A stretch of 64,000 bases of DNA, taken from contig NCGD01000005.1 of assembly GCA_002281535.1 (NCBI GenBank), positions 1 through 64,000 of the forward strand, written 5' to 3'. This DNA is from Sphingomonas sp. 28-63-12. GTDB taxonomy: Bacteria > Pseudomonadota > Alphaproteobacteria > Sphingomonadales > Sphingomonadaceae. Under the pieces are notes generated by a model, which saw only the letters and a list, made by a program, of their open reading frames with translations, was not told where the DNA came from and made no database searches. Positions 1-10,882 of this stretch are shown here, piece by piece (the first letter of the stretch is position 1; each line of letters starts with the position of its first letter). The position numbers and the translations under genes are program-made.

Positions 1-1
1 T

Positions 2-2599
2 TCGATCACCGTCGCGCCCGCGCTGACGCTGACCGACAAGGAATATCAGATCATGCGCAACGCGAGCATCGCGTGCCTGCGCGAGATCGGCGTGGAGACG
101 GGCGGCTCGAACGTGCAGTTCGCGGTCAACCCCGCGGATGGCCGGCTGATCGTCATCGAGATGAACCCGCGCGTGTCGCGCTCCTCAGCGCTGGCGTCTA
201 AGGCCACCGGCTTCCCGATTGCCAAGGTCGCGGCGAAGCTGGCGGTCGGGTACACCCTCGACGAGATCATGAACGACATCACCGGTGCCACGCCCGCGTC
301 GTTCGAACCGACGATCGATTATGTCGTCACCAAAATCCCCCGCTTCGCCTTTGAAAAGTTCAAGGGCGCCGAGCCGCTCCTCAACACCGCGATGAAGTCG
401 GTCGGCGAGGTGATGGCGATCGGCCGCAACATCCATGAATCGATGCAGAAGGCGCTGCGCGGGCTGGAGACGGGCTTAAGTGGCTTCAATCAGGTCGATG
501 CGCTGGTTGGTGCGTCCCGGGAGGAGATCGAGGCGGAACTGGCTCGCCCGACGCCGGATCGTCTTCTGGTCGCCGCGCAGGCGCTGCGCGAGGGTTTTAC
601 CGTCGCTGAAGTCCACGCCATCGCCAAATATGATCCGTGGTTCCTTGAACGCATTGCCGAGATCATCGCGGCCGAGGAAGATGTCTGCCGTAACGGCCTG
701 CCGCGCGATGCGCAGGGCATGCGCCGGCTGAAGTCGATGGGCTTTTCCGACAAACGCCTGGCCTATCTTGCACTCAAATCGGCCAATCTGCGGGAGGGCA
801 CAGAACGCGGCATCGCGCGTGGCGGCGGGCTGATCCATGATGCCGTCGTCGCGATGACCGGCGGTGTTACCGAAACCGAAGTCCGCGCGCTCCGTCACAA
901 GCTGGGAGTGCGCCCCGTGTTCAAGCGGATCGATACCTGCGCGGCGGAGTTCGACGCCAAGACGCCCTATATGTATTCGAGCTATGAAGCGCCCAGCTTT
1001 GGTGCGCCCGAATGCGAAAGCCAGCCGACCAATGCCCGCAAAATCGTTATCCTCGGCGGCGGGCCAAACCGGATCGGGCAGGGGATAGAATTCGATTATT
1101 GCTGCTGCCACGCCTGCTTTGCGCTGCATGATGCCGGTTATGAGACGATCATGGTCAACTGCAACCCGGAGACGGTCAGCACCGATTACGACACCTCAGA
1201 CCGGCTCTATTTCGAACCGCTGACGGCGGAGGATGTGCTGGAAATCCTGCATGTCGAGCAACAGAACGGCACATTGGTGGGCGTCATCGTCCAGTTTGGT
1301 GGCCAGACCCCGCTCAATCTCGCCAAGGCACTGGAAAAGGCGGGCATTCCGATTCTCGGCACCAGCCCAGACGCGATCGACTTGGCTGAAGACCGCGAGC
1401 GCTTCGCCGCGCTGATCGACAAGCTTGGTCTCCGCCAGCCCGCCAATGGCATCGCGCGCAGCCGGGATGAAGCGATCGCCGTGGCGCAGCGCATCGGTTA
1501 CCCCGTGCTGATGCGGCCCAGTTACGTGCTTGGCGGCCGCGCAATGGAGATCGTCGACGGGCCCGAACAGCTCGACAACTACATCCAGACCGCGGTCCGC
1601 GTCTCGGGCGACTCGCCGGTCCTAATCGATCAGTATCTGCGCGACGCGATCGAGGTCGATGTCGATGCCATCTGCGACGGCACCGATGTGACGGTGGCGG
1701 GCGTGCTCCAGCATATCGAGGAAGCCGGCGTCCATTCGGGCGACAGCGCCTGCTCGATCCCGCCTTATTCGCTCTCGCCTGCCGTGATTGTAGAGATCGA
1801 GCGCCAGACCACGGTGCTTGGTGCAGCACTATCCGTCAAAGGGTTGATGAATATCCAGTTCGCGGTGAAGGATGGGCTGGTTTACCTGATCGAGGTCAAC
1901 CCGCGCGCCAGCCGTACCGTGCCCTTTGTCGCCAAGGCGATAGGCGCCCCGATCGCCAAGATCGCTGCGCGGGTGATGGCTGGCGAGATGCTGGCGGACC
2001 TGCCGCCGGTCAACCGGCACATCGATTATTATGCGGTGAAGGAAGCGGTTTTCCCCTTCGCGCGATTCCCCGGCGTCGATCCAGTACTCTCACCCGAAAT
2101 GAAGAGTACGGGCGAAGTCATGGGAATCGATCCCGATTTTACACTGGCTTTCGCCAAGGCTGAGTTAGGTGCCGGGACAATCCTCCCGCGGACGGGAACG
2201 GCGTTCGTCAGCGTGAAGGACAGCGACAAGACCGTGATCCTCCCAGCCGCGCGCACGCTTGTCGAGCACGGCTTCAGTCTCGTTGCGACTGGTGGGACGG
2301 CGGATTTCCTGATTGGCCACGGGGTGCCGGTCGAGCGGGTCAACAAAGTTGCCCAGGGTCGGCCGCATATTGTCGACCGGATCAAGGACGGCGATATCGC
2401 ACTGATTTTCAACACCACCGAAGGCTGGCAGTCGCTCAAAGATTCGCAGCCGATCCGCGGTTGCGCGCTAGCCCAGAAGATTCCGTACTTCACGACGGCT
2501 TCTGCTGCGGTGGAGGCAGCCAAGGCAATTGCAGCCCTTTCAACACAAAGCCTTGAAGTACGTCCCCTGCAATCCTATTATTCCCATTCGCATAGTTGA
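2..2599 (+). CDS. carB: Carbamoyl-phosphate synthase large subunit (5' partial)
   Basis: Makes carbamoyl phosphate from glutamine-derived ammonia, bicarbonate and two ATP for pyrimidine and arginine synthesis, as the large partner of CarA. The frame is open from base 2, so the start lies outside the window; 865 codons are present of a protein usually near 1,100 residues. Visible in order: the end of the first ATP-grasp domain ([16 protein letters not shown]), the oligomerisation domain, the second ATP-grasp half opening with [17 protein letters not shown] near base 1057, and the C-terminal MGS-like allosteric domain (ATGGTADFL) from about base 2200. The two ATP-grasp halves carry matching NPR-S motifs, the family's internal duplication. 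It ends 79 bp before greA. Identity is certain; only the 5' end is missing. Confidence 0.97.
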   Translation, partial: SITVAPALTLTDKEYQIMRNASIACLREIGVETGGSNVQFAVNPADGRLIVIEMNPRVSRSSALASKATGFPIAKVAAKLAVGYTLDEIMNDITGATPASFEPTIDYVVTKIPRFAFEKFKGAEPLLNTAMKSVGEVMAIGRNIHESMQKALRGLETGLSGFNQVDALVGASREEIEAELARPTPDRLLVAAQALREGFTVAEVHAIAKYDPWFLERIAEIIAAEEDVCRNGLPRDAQGMRRLKSMGFSDKRLAYLALKSANLREGTERGIARGGGLIHDAVVAMTGGVTETEVRALRHKLGVRPVFKRIDTCAAEFDAKTPYMYSSYEAPSFGAPECESQPTNARKIVILGGGPNRIGQGIEFDYCCCHACFALHDAGYETIMVNCNPETVSTDYDTSDRLYFEPLTAEDVLEILHVEQQNGTLVGVIVQFGGQTPLNLAKALEKAGIPILGTSPDAIDLAEDRERFAALIDKLGLRQPANGIARSRDEAIAVAQRIGYPVLMRPSYVLGGRAMEIVDGPEQLDNYIQTAVRVSGDSPVLIDQYLRDAIEVDVDAICDGTDVTVAGVLQHIEEAGVHSGDSACSIPPYSLSPAVIVEIERQTTVLGAALSVKGLMNIQFAVKDGLVYLIEVNPRASRTVPFVAKAIGAPIAKIAARVMAGEMLADLPPVNRHIDYYAVKEAVFPFARFPGVDPVLSPEMKSTGEVMGIDPDFTLAFAKAELGAGTILPRTGTAFVSVKDSDKTVILPAARTLVEHGFSLVATGGTADFLIGHGVPVERVNKVAQGRPHIVDRIKDGDIALIFNTTEGWQSLKDSQPIRGCALAQKIPYFTTASAAVEAAKAIAALSTQSLEVRPLQSYYSHSHS

Positions 2600-2630
2600 C
2601 CCCCGACATTGATGAATGCGTGCGGGCGGG

Positions 2631-2662
2631 CCCTGTGGGTCTGCACGGTAACAGGGATTTTT
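2631..2662 (+). terminator. Weak candidate terminator between carB and greA
   Basis: CCCTGT (2631-2636) can pair with ACAGGG (2651-2656) across a 14-nt loop and is followed by ATTTTT. The six-pair stem and large loop make it weak, and it lies just ahead of the greA ribosome binding site (GAAGGA at 2665-2670), so it could equally be part of the greA leader. Confidence 0.3.
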
Positions 2663-2678
2663 ACGAAGGACGCGAGCA

Positions 2679-3155
2679 ATGGCGACGGTAGAAAAGATGC
2701 CGATGCTGCAGGAAGGCTATGAAAAGCTTTCCGTAGAATTGAAGCGGCTCAAGGCCGAACGCCCGCTCATCGTCGACGCGATTGAGGAAGCGCGCGCGCA
2801 TGGCGATTTGTCCGAAAACGCCGAATATCACGCCGCCAAGGAGCGCCAGGGCCAGATCGAGGCCTCGATCAGCGATATCGAGGACAAATTGTCACGCGCC
2901 CAGATCATCGATCCGAAGGAAATGTCAGGCGAAAAGGTGGTGTTCGGTGCAACCGTGACGCTGCTCGACGAGGACGAAAAGCCGATCCGTTATCAGATTG
3001 TCGGTCAGACCGAAGCCGACGCGAATGTCGGCCGTATCTCCTATAATTCACCGTTGGGCCGCGCGTTGATTGGCCGCAAGGTCGATGATGAGGTCGAAGT
3101 GACGGTGCCGTCGGGCGATCGCTATTATCTCGTGTCCAAGGTGGAATTCATCTGA
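2679..3155 (+). CDS. greA: Transcription elongation factor GreA
   Basis: Rescues backtracked RNA polymerase by stimulating cleavage of the extruded transcript 3' end. The 158-residue length is standard. The N-terminal half is the antiparallel coiled coil whose acidic tip carries the conserved [13 protein letters not shown] stretch; the C-terminal half is the FKBP-like RNA polymerase-binding domain ([16 protein letters not shown]). The start is well supported by GAAGGA eight bases upstream. The carB-greA order is common in alphaproteobacteria. A second, GreB-like factor is encoded at 41236-41715, so both classes are present. Confidence 0.96.
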   Translation: MATVEKMPMLQEGYEKLSVELKRLKAERPLIVDAIEEARAHGDLSENAEYHAAKERQGQIEASISDIEDKLSRAQIIDPKEMSGEKVVFGATVTLLDEDEKPIRYQIVGQTEADANVGRISYNSPLGRALIGRKVDDEVEVTVPSGDRYYLVSKVEFI

Positions 3156-3202
3156 CACGCTCGGCGCTTGAGGAGACTCCGGCAACCGTCGTCATCGCCG
3201 GG

Positions 3203-3799
3203 GTGACCATCGCCGTTTCGGTGCTGATCACCCTGTTTGGTGTCGAGGCTTATGCTGCGATTGGTGCCGGATTTATTCCGGCGAGCCTGTCGGTTGCACT
3301 CCAAGCGCCGCATGGCATCATATTGCTACCATTCTGGCTGACGCCGCTGACCGCGACATTGGTGCATGGCGGCTTGCTGCATCTTGCCTTCAACATGGTG
3401 ATGCTGGTCTATTGCGGGCGGATGCTGGAGCGCGCGCTTGGCTGGCAGGCCATGGCGCTGCTTTATGCCATCGGTGCTTATGCCGGCGCGGCGGGCCATT
3501 GGGCGTTCGAGCCGCTGTCGGCGGCGCCGATGATCGGAGCGAGCGGCGCCATCTCGGCGATATTGGCGGCTTATGCGATGCTGTTCGCCGAACGGCCAGT
3601 GCCGGCGATCGGGCCGATTCCATCGCGTGTGGTGCGCGTGGCATGGCTCGCCGGGGGCTGGATACTCCTCCAGCTGTTGATCGGTTTTGCCTCAGGTGGT
3701 GGGCTGCAGCCTGTCGCGATCGGCGCGCATATTGGCGGGTTTATCGCCGGGCTTGCCCTGGCCCGGCCTTTATTGCTCTGGCGATACCGGTCAGCCTGA
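3203..3799 (+). CDS. Rhomboid family intramembrane serine protease
   Basis: A polytopic membrane protein of about six helices with the rhomboid hallmarks: HGGLLHLAFNM in the second segment (His60 and Asn64), GASGAIS with the presumed nucleophile Ser114, and the general base His176 in AHIGG. These proteases cut transmembrane helices of other membrane proteins; the substrate here is unknown. The GTG at 3203 gives 198 residues but begins almost inside the first helix. The frame stays open upstream through a plausible lead-in starting over the greA stop, so a non-ATG start nearer 3152 is possible. It lies 47 bp after greA on the same strand and may be cotranscribed. Confidence 0.85.
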   Translation: MTIAVSVLITLFGVEAYAAIGAGFIPASLSVALQAPHGIILLPFWLTPLTATLVHGGLLHLAFNMVMLVYCGRMLERALGWQAMALLYAIGAYAGAAGHWAFEPLSAAPMIGASGAISAILAAYAMLFAERPVPAIGPIPSRVVRVAWLAGGWILLQLLIGFASGGGLQPVAIGAHIGGFIAGLALARPLLLWRYRSA

Positions 3800-3821
3800 C
3801 CGCTGTGACACCTGCCGGTGC

Positions 3822-4055
3822 CTAGGCGCCGGGGGCGGCGGCGATCAGATCAGGTTGTAACAACCGGTGCAGGTGCACCACGACATATTTCATCTCGGCA
3901 TCGTCGACTGTGCGCTGGGCGGCGGCGCGCCATGCTTTTTCCGCGCTCTTATAGTCGGCAAAGATACCGACGATGTCGATCGATTCGAGATCGTTGAAAT
4001 CCAGCGTCATCGGATCGGGCACGCGACCACCAAAGACGAGATGTAACTTGCTCAT
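3822..4055 (-). CDS. DUF4170 domain protein
   Basis: A 77-residue soluble protein starting MSKLHLVFGG, with the core IVGIFADYKSAEKAWRAAAQRTVDDAEMKYVVVHLHRL typical of DUF4170, a family common in alphaproteobacteria and without a known function (core listed here in parts: IVGIFADYKSAEKAWR, then DDAEMKYVVVHLHRL). The in-frame extension upstream to 4094 is unlikely because the conserved domain begins at MSKLH. It is the last gene of the leftward block, 57 bp after the preceding small membrane-associated gene, so it may be read through from that block. Confidence 0.8.
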   Translation of the reverse strand: MSKLHLVFGGRVPDPMTLDFNDLESIDIVGIFADYKSAEKAWRAAAQRTVDDAEMKYVVVHLHRLLQPDLIAAAPGA

Positions 4056-4112
4056 AGGGACCGGCCTTTGCAGAAAACCCGCGCTTAGCCCCATGCGCGC
4101 CGGTTTTGAAGC

Positions 4113-4553
4113 TTAGTTATCAATCGTACCGGGCTTTGCGGCAGTAGAGGCGGCTTCGCCGGCCGTCTTGACGGCTGTCATCACGCCATCGAGTAGCTTG
4201 CCCACCTGGGCGCGGGCAGCGTCGCGGCTGATCCCTGCGGCGACCAGTTCGGCAGTACCAGCATCGCGCGCGGCACGCGCGGCGGCAGCAGCGCCGTCGG
4301 TCAGCCGCTTGCCAACTGGCCCAAGTAGCTCAGTCTCGCGCTCGGTTCGTGGCAGCAGGGTGCCCGCGAGCACGCCAACGGCAATGCCGCCCACCAGCAC
4401 CGACAGCGGATTGCCTTCAATGCTTTCGACCGTTCGGCGCGCGGCGGCCTGGGCAGTGTCTACGACGCTGTCCAGGGCGCTGGTCGCGGCCTGGCTGGCA
4501 CCGCTGAGCAGGCCCTTGGCATCATGGGGCTGCGGGTTTGGTTGGTCAGTCAT
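4113..4553 (-). CDS. Small Ala-rich membrane-associated protein of the YqjD-like cluster
   Basis: 146 residues starting MTDQPNPQPHDAKG; the start is supported by AAGGA upstream, and the longer frame is rejected because it would run back through the preceding gene. It has an amphipathic Ala-rich region, a short hydrophobic segment (LSVLVGGIAVGVLAGTLLP) and a second Ala-rich helix. This layout resembles DUF883/YqjD proteins, inner-membrane proteins with long amphipathic helices, but I do not recognise a named family. It overlaps the upstream DUF3618 gene by 8 bp, so the two are translated from one message. Confidence 0.7.
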   Translation of the reverse strand: MTDQPNPQPHDAKGLLSGASQAATSALDSVVDTAQAAARRTVESIEGNPLSVLVGGIAVGVLAGTLLPRTERETELLGPVGKRLTDGAAAAARAARDAGTAELVAAGISRDAARAQVGKLLDGVMTAVKTAGEAASTAAKPGTIDN

Positions 4554-4914
4554 TGGATGTCCTTTCCCGGGGCCGGGGCGCCCCATCATGATCGTCAATC
4601 TCGGTTGAACGCGGCGAGGGCGCTGCGGTTGCGACCTTACCATGCTCGGCAAAGGCATCGGTAATCCAATCACGCGCAAAGATCGCCACCAATGTCGCAC
4701 CAATGCCGATCAACGGGCCGGGATTGCGCTGGGCTGCGGCCAGCGCCCCCCGCGCGATCGTGATGCCGGTGTCGCGCAATTCATCGATGGCGTCGCGTGC
4801 TAGTGCCCGGGGATTGAGTCGGGCCTGAAGATCGACAAGCGTCGCGGTCAACTGCGCGCGGGCCAGAGCCGCATCGATTTCGGCCTGATCGCGCTCGTTC
4901 TCGACGCTGACCAT
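4546..4914 (-). CDS. DUF3618 domain protein
   Basis: 122 residues. The N-terminal part (ERDQAEIDAALARAQLTATL, then a segment with ALARDAIDELRDTG) matches DUF3618, followed by one predicted membrane helix (PLIGIGATLVAIFARDWI) and a charged tail. The family has no established biochemical role and is usually found beside DUF1469/holin-X-like and YqjD-like membrane proteins, as here. Its start overlaps the stop of the upstream gene by one base (TGATG) and its end overlaps the next gene by 8 bp, a tight coupled operon. Confidence 0.8.
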   Translation of the reverse strand: MVSVENERDQAEIDAALARAQLTATLVDLQARLNPRALARDAIDELRDTGITIARGALAAAQRNPGPLIGIGATLVAIFARDWITDAFAEHGKVATAAPSPRSTEIDDHDGAPRPRERTSND

Positions 4915-5276
4915 CAGCTCTTGTCCTTAATGTCGGTTGCCCGCCGGATCTTGCCGATGGCGAGCCCGCCCAACAGCGCCGCGATCACCAGTGCGCCAAC
5001 GACCACGATCGCTGTCGCGCCAACCGCGCCGAGTGGTCGACGCAGGATCACCACCAGGCCGACCAGCAACGCGATTACCGCCGATTGGGCGAGCAACAAG
5101 CTCGCCAGCAACATGATGATCGCGCTGCGGGCTTCCGTCAGGCTATTGAACAGATTGGCGCGATAGAGCCTGACTTCGGCGCGAACGAAGCGCTCAGCAT
5201 CGTCGACCAGCCGTGAAAACAAGGCGGCAATCGAGTCGTCTTTTTCGATCTCGTCCTTCGGCCAGTCGTCGCTCAT
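4914..5276 (-). CDS. Phage holin family / DUF1469 (YqjE-like) membrane protein
   Basis: 120 residues from MSDDWPK. A charged N-terminal helix (LFSRLVDDAERFVRAEVRLYR) precedes two closely spaced hydrophobic helices, the arrangement of the family labelled holin-X or DUF1469 that includes E. coli YqjE. Despite the name, these are chromosomal inner-membrane proteins, and nothing here suggests a prophage. It lies 17 bp after the YqjD-like gene, mirroring the yqjD-yqjE pair of enterobacteria. Confidence 0.8.
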   Translation of the reverse strand: MSDDWPKDEIEKDDSIAALFSRLVDDAERFVRAEVRLYRANLFNSLTEARSAIIMLLASLLLAQSAVIALLVGLVVILRRPLGAVGATAIVVVGALVIAALLGGLAIGKIRRATDIKDKS

Positions 5277-5293
5277 CCCCCGACCACCGTTGA

Positions 5294-5845
5294 TCAAGCG
5301 TCAGGGGATTTGGTCGGCGACGTCACCTGGGCGGTGTCATCGGCCGAATCGAGACCAGCCTTGACGAGGCGTGCAACGACAAAGCCGAGCGCCGCCGCGA
5401 TGCCGATTGCGACGGCCGGGCTTTTGCGGACGAACGCCGTGGCATCGGCCATCAGATCCTCGATCTCCTTGGCCTTCAGGCTTTCGGAAAAGCCAGCGAT
5501 CCCTTCGGCGGCGGTGCGGGCATATTGGCCGTATTGCGGGCCGATTTTTTCGTCGACCGCATCGGCAGCGTCTCCCATCAGGCGCGACACTTCGTCAAGC
5601 GCACCGCCCGCGCGTGTTTTGCCTTCGGCGACGTAATCACGCGCCTTGTCGGTCGCCTGGCGGGCGAGGTTGGCGGCGCCATCCTTGATCGTCTGGGCGG
5701 CGCTGGCGGCTGCAGCCGGTGCGGCGGCATCCGGCTCGGCAATGACGGTGACGCCAGCGCTACCGGGGCCGTCCTTGATCGGGGCTTGCGGCACGGGGCG
5801 TTTGCGCACCGGTTTTGGCGTGGCGTCGGTCGTCTCTTTGGCCAT
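5294..5845 (-). CDS. YqjD/DUF883-like membrane-anchored protein
   Basis: 183 residues from MAKETTDATP. A basic Pro-rich N terminus is followed by a long Ala/Lys/Asp-rich amphipathic helical region and one C-terminal hydrophobic helix (AVAIGIAAALGFVVARLV) ending close to the C terminus. That is the plan of ElaB/YqjD/DUF883 proteins, tail-anchored inner-membrane proteins that in E. coli can bind ribosomes in stationary phase. The family assignment is from layout and from the YqjE-like neighbour, not from a strong motif. It is the first gene of the leftward block and is divergent from eno. Confidence 0.65.
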   Translation of the reverse strand: MAKETTDATPKPVRKRPVPQAPIKDGPGSAGVTVIAEPDAAAPAAAASAAQTIKDGAANLARQATDKARDYVAEGKTRAGGALDEVSRLMGDAADAVDEKIGPQYGQYARTAAEGIAGFSESLKAKEIEDLMADATAFVRKSPAVAIGIAAALGFVVARLVKAGLDSADDTAQVTSPTKSPDA

Positions 5846-5985
5846 GATGAGGAGCCCTTTCCCGTTAAAAATAAAACAACGGTCTTCAGCTGTTTGCGTT
5901 CCAGCCATGCAAGCGAATTGCCCCCCGGAAACGAACCGGATAGAGCCCCGCCAACGCTTGCACGTCTGTGCAGCACCAGCATTAG

Positions 5986-7278
<1,293 letters not shown>

Positions 7279-7298
7279 AGCTTGAAGGTCGAGTCGGC

Positions 7299-7628
7299 GT
7301 GCGCCAGAATCATCTGATGTCAGGATCTTCGACCCTCAAGATCATTTTGCGTCGCGCCGGCCCACCGGCGTTGGCGCTGATCGTTATGGCGTTTTTTGGC
7401 GGGTATGCGGTAGTCGGGCCAAACGGGATCTTCGCGTATGGCGATTATAAGCGGCAGCTGGCGACGCGCGAGGTTGTTTACGCCTCGCTTGATAAGCAGC
7501 GCAGCGTTCTCCGCAACCGCGTGGCACTGCTCGATCCCAAGCACACCAATCCCGATATGGCCGAAGAGCTGGTGCGCCGGCAGCTCAAGCTCGCCCATCC
7601 TGACGAAGTGATCGTCCCGCTGAACTAA
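7299..7628 (+). CDS. ftsB: FtsB/DivIC-type septum formation initiator
   Basis: A small bitopic division protein: short cytoplasmic N terminus, one membrane helix (PALALIVMAFFGGYAVV), then a periplasmic coiled coil (residues about 45-80) and a C-terminal segment ending in PDEVIVPLN. FtsB links FtsL and FtsQ in the divisome. The GTG at 7299 is preferred because GAAGG sits ten bases upstream; ATG at 7317 (MSGSSTLK) is possible but lacks a ribosome binding site. It sits between eno and pdhA, its typical place. Confidence 0.85.
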   Translation: MRQNHLMSGSSTLKIILRRAGPPALALIVMAFFGGYAVVGPNGIFAYGDYKRQLATREVVYASLDKQRSVLRNRVALLDPKHTNPDMAEELVRRQLKLAHPDEVIVPLN

Positions 7629-7714
7629 GCGCGCTGTGGTCGCCGCAACGATTGCATGCGGCGGTCGACTGCGCTTATAGCCGCTTCTCCCCAGGAAGAG
7701 AGGTCTTGTCGACC

Positions 7715-8761
7715 GTGGCAAAATCACCCGCGCGCAGCCGCAAGAGCGAACCGGCCACCCCGAATCGTGAGCGCCCTGATGAGCCCTCCCAATTCGACGC
7801 CAGCAAGGAACAGCTGCTCGGCTTCTACAAGCAGATGATGCTGATCCGCCGGTTCGAGGAAAAGGCCGGGCAACTATACGGTCTGGGGCTCATCGGCGGG
7901 TTCTGCCATCTTTATATCGGCCAGGAAGCTGTTGCGGTTGGCTTGCAATCGGCGTTGTCGGACAAGGACAGCGTGATCACCGGCTATCGCGATCATGGCC
8001 ATATGCTGCTGTGCGGCATCCCCCCAAAAGACGTGATGGCCGAACTAACTGGGCGGCAGGCGGGTATTTCGAAGGGGAAGGGCGGATCGATGCACATGTT
8101 CAGCGTCGATCATAAATTTTATGGCGGGCACGGTATTGTTGGTGCGCAGGTCTCGCTCGGCACGGGGCTTGGCTTTGCCCACAAATATAAGGGCGATGGC
8201 GGCGTCTGCCTGGCCTATTTCGGTGATGGCGCGTCGAACCAGGGCCAGGTCTATGAGAGCTTCAACATGGCCGAGCTGTGGAAGCTGCCCGTCATTTATG
8301 TGATCGAAAACAACCAATATGCGATGGGGACAAGTGTCAATCGCGCCTCTTCTGAGGACCAGTTATTCCGGCGAGGCGAATCCTTCCGCATCCCCGGCCT
8401 GCAAGTCGACGGAATGGATGTGCTCGCCTGTCGCGCCGCTGGCGAGACAGCCTTGGCCTGGGTGCGCGCTGGCAAAGGGCCGATCATCCTTGAGATGAAG
8501 ACCTATCGCTATCGCGGCCATTCTATGTCCGACCCCGCCAAATATCGCTCGCGTGATGAGGTGCAGGCGGTGCGTGAGAATTCGGACCCGATCGATCACT
8601 GCAAGAAGCTGCTTGAAGCGGTCGGCGTGACCGAAGCTGAACTCAAGGCTATCGAGGCTGAAATCCGCAAGACCGTTAACGAAGCCGCTGACTTCGCCGA
8701 AAGCGCGCCCGAGCCGGACTCCGGCGAGCTATATACGGATGTGCTGGTGGAGCGTTACTGA
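7715..8761 (+). CDS. pdhA: Pyruvate dehydrogenase E1 component, alpha subunit
   Basis: Thiamine-diphosphate-dependent decarboxylation of pyruvate, as an alpha2beta2 E1 with PdhB. The TPP-binding motif begins GDGASNQGQ and ends near ENNQYAMGT; the phosphorylation-loop region [15 protein letters not shown] is conserved. I place the start at GTG 7715 ([10 protein letters not shown], 348 residues) because AGGAAGAGAGG precedes it and sphingomonad homologues begin this way; the frame also allows TTG at 7706 and an unlikely ATG at 7652. It overlaps pdhB by one base (TGATG), implying translational coupling. Confidence 0.95.
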   Translation: MAKSPARSRKSEPATPNRERPDEPSQFDASKEQLLGFYKQMMLIRRFEEKAGQLYGLGLIGGFCHLYIGQEAVAVGLQSALSDKDSVITGYRDHGHMLLCGIPPKDVMAELTGRQAGISKGKGGSMHMFSVDHKFYGGHGIVGAQVSLGTGLGFAHKYKGDGGVCLAYFGDGASNQGQVYESFNMAELWKLPVIYVIENNQYAMGTSVNRASSEDQLFRRGESFRIPGLQVDGMDVLACRAAGETALAWVRAGKGPIILEMKTYRYRGHSMSDPAKYRSRDEVQAVRENSDPIDHCKKLLEAVGVTEAELKAIEAEIRKTVNEAADFAESAPEPDSGELYTDVLVERY

Positions 8762-10167
8762 TGGCCATTGAGATCAAGATGCCGGCGCTCTCTCCGACCA
8801 TGGAAGAGGGCACGCTTGCCAAATGGCTGGTGAAGGTGGGCGATATCGTCAAGTCAGGCGACATCATGGCCGAGATCGAGACCGACAAGGCGACAATGGA
8901 ATTCGAGGCTGTCGATGACGGCACGATCGCCACAATTTTGGTCGCCGAGGGCAGCGACAATGTGAAGGTCGGCACAGTGATCGCCACGCTGAAGATGGAG
9001 GGCGAGGACGCCACCGATAGCAAACCGGAAAAGTCCTCTGCTGCCGGGCAAGAGGTTGTTGCGGAGGCGCCGCCAAGCAGCACCGCGGCCGCGCCCCCCC
9101 CCCACCCTGACCCTGTCGCCGCAGGAGCGGTGGCGCGGAAGGCAGTCACGCGCCTGGAAGATCCGACGATACCCGCCGGCACCGATATGATCAAAACCAC
9201 CGTGCGCGAAGCGCTTCGGGACGCAATGGCCGAAGAAATGCGCCGCGATGAGCGCGTGTTTGTGATGGGTGAGGAAGTCGCGCAATATCAGGGCGCCTAT
9301 AAGGTCACACAGGGGCTGCTCGACGAGTTTGGCGACAAGCGCGTCATCGATACGCCGATCACCGAATATGGCTTTGCCGGCATCGGTGCCGGCGCGGCGA
9401 TGGGAGGCTTGCGGCCGATCGTCGAATTCATGACCTTTAATTTTGCAATGCAGGCGATCGACCACATCATCAATTCGGCCGCCAAGACCAATTATATGTC
9501 GGGCGGGCAGATGCGTTGCCCGATCGTGTTCCGTGGCCCCAATGGCGCGGCAAGCCGGGTCGGTGCGCAGCATTCGCAAAATTACGCGCCCTGGTATGCC
9601 AGCGTCCCCGGACTGATCGTCATTGCGCCCTATGATGCTGCGGACGCCAAAGGACTACTCAAGGCCGCGATCCGGAGCGAAGACCCGGTCGTCTTCCTTG
9701 AAAACGAGCTGCTCTATGGCCGCTCGTTCGAGGTGCCCAAGCTTGATGATCACGTCCTGCCGATCGGCAAGGCGCGGACGATGCGCGGCGGCAGCGATAT
9801 CACGATCGTCAGCTATTCGATCGGCGTCGGGCTCGCGCTCGAAGCGGCCGAGGCGCTCGCTGGGGAGGGGATCGATGCCGAGGTGATTGATCTGCGCACG
9901 CTGCGCCCGCTCGACACTCAGACGGTGCTCGACAGCCTGAAAAAGACCAACCGCATGATCGTCGTTGAGGAAGGCTGGCCGACCTGCTCCATCGCCAGCG
10001 AAATCGTCGCGGTGGCGATGGAGCGCGGGTTTGACGATCTCGACGCGCCCGTGCTGCGCGTAACCAATGAAGACGTGCCGATGCCCTATGCCGCCAATCT
10101 GGAAAAGCTGGCGCTGGTCGACGTGGCGCGGGTGGTCGCGGCGGCTAAGACAGTTTGCAATCGTTGA
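8761..10167 (+). CDS. pdhB: Pyruvate dehydrogenase E1 beta with N-terminal lipoyl domain
   Basis: 468 residues in two parts. Residues 1-80 form a biotinyl/lipoyl domain ([16 protein letters not shown]) with the lipoylated lysine in ETDKATMEF; an Ala/Pro linker follows; residues from about 140 are the transketolase-like E1 beta ([26 protein letters not shown]). A lipoyl domain fused to E1 beta is known in alphaproteobacteria such as rhizobia and sphingomonads. The linker is encoded across a run of ten C (9094-9103). The E2 and E3 genes do not follow; a convergent tad operon does, so they must be elsewhere. Confidence 0.96.
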   Translation: MAIEIKMPALSPTMEEGTLAKWLVKVGDIVKSGDIMAEIETDKATMEFEAVDDGTIATILVAEGSDNVKVGTVIATLKMEGEDATDSKPEKSSAAGQEVVAEAPPSSTAAAPPPHPDPVAAGAVARKAVTRLEDPTIPAGTDMIKTTVREALRDAMAEEMRRDERVFVMGEEVAQYQGAYKVTQGLLDEFGDKRVIDTPITEYGFAGIGAGAAMGGLRPIVEFMTFNFAMQAIDHIINSAAKTNYMSGGQMRCPIVFRGPNGAASRVGAQHSQNYAPWYASVPGLIVIAPYDAADAKGLLKAAIRSEDPVVFLENELLYGRSFEVPKLDDHVLPIGKARTMRGGSDITIVSYSIGVGLALEAAEALAGEGIDAEVIDLRTLRPLDTQTVLDSLKKTNRMIVVEEGWPTCSIASEIVAVAMERGFDDLDAPVLRVTNEDVPMPYAANLEKLALVDVARVVAAAKTVCNR

Positions 10168-10210
10168 TTTGTACGAGACAGGGTAGCGTTCTGCGCCGCA
10201 TCGGTTGGCA

Positions 10211-10882
10211 CTAACAACTCGCCACGGGCGCGCCGTTGCTGTTATAGATATTCGAAAGGTCGCGACGATCGCGCACTGACATCGAGGCGATTTCGGTGAA
10301 GCTCGTCGTCGGCGCCAGCGTGCCACCGACCAGCGGCGTATACTCATAATAAACCTCGACAAACATCGTCGCATTGTCGTCTTGTGCGGTCACCTGACGG
10401 CCGGTTGGGCCGATTCCGTCGAGGTTGGTGGTCGGCGTCCGATAAGGCGAAACGTGCGTCGTCTTGCCGCCATAACAGCGCGTCCACCCAATTTTATATT
10501 TGTTCGTGGTGTTGGGATTGGCAACCGGTTCCAGGTCGATCAGCGTCACGCGTCCCTTGGTGTTGAGGGATAATTCGCCGGACTGGAGGTTCGCACCGAC
10601 GAACAGATCGTTGATGTCGGTCTCGGTAATTGTCTTGGCCGCCAATTGACTGCCGCTGCCCATGCGCGAGGCATCATCCGCCAAATGCAGCGCGAGCTGG
10701 CTGATCCGCATCTTGGTGGTGATATAGTTGGTCAGTTCGGCGCCAGTCAGCGTCATCAGCAACAGGATCGGCAGGGTGAAGGCGAATTCGAGCAACGCCA
10801 GACCGCTTCGGTCTTGGCCCAGCCGCGCGCCGAAGCGGGCTGCCCGGTCGATCAGGCGCGCCTTGATTGGGCGACCCGTCAT
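10211..10882 (-). CDS. TadE-like pseudopilin/pilus assembly protein
   Basis: 223 residues. After a basic N terminus comes the TadE-type segment GLALLEFAFTLPILLLMTLT, a hydrophobic helix with the invariant Glu, followed by a periplasmic domain with several Asn/Thr-rich stretches and Cys residues. TadE/F/G-like proteins are minor pilins or assembly factors of the Tad/Flp pilus. The start ATG overlaps the stop of the preceding gene (ATGA at 10879-10882). Last gene of a three-gene leftward operon; the Tad secretion ATPase, Flp pilin and prepilin peptidase are not in the window. Confidence 0.85.
   Translation of the reverse strand: MTGRPIKARLIDRAARFGARLGQDRSGLALLEFAFTLPILLLMTLTGAELTNYITTKMRISQLALHLADDASRMGSGSQLAAKTITETDINDLFVGANLQSGELSLNTKGRVTLIDLEPVANPNTTNKYKIGWTRCYGGKTTHVSPYRTPTTNLDGIGPTGRQVTAQDDNATMFVEVYYEYTPLVGGTLAPTTSFTEIASMSVRDRRDLSNIYNSNGAPVASC

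Noticed and set aside
4914-5276. Holin label as a sign of a prophage
   Set aside because: The family name is misleading; no capsid, integrase, endolysin or att-like repeats are near, and neighbours are core genes.
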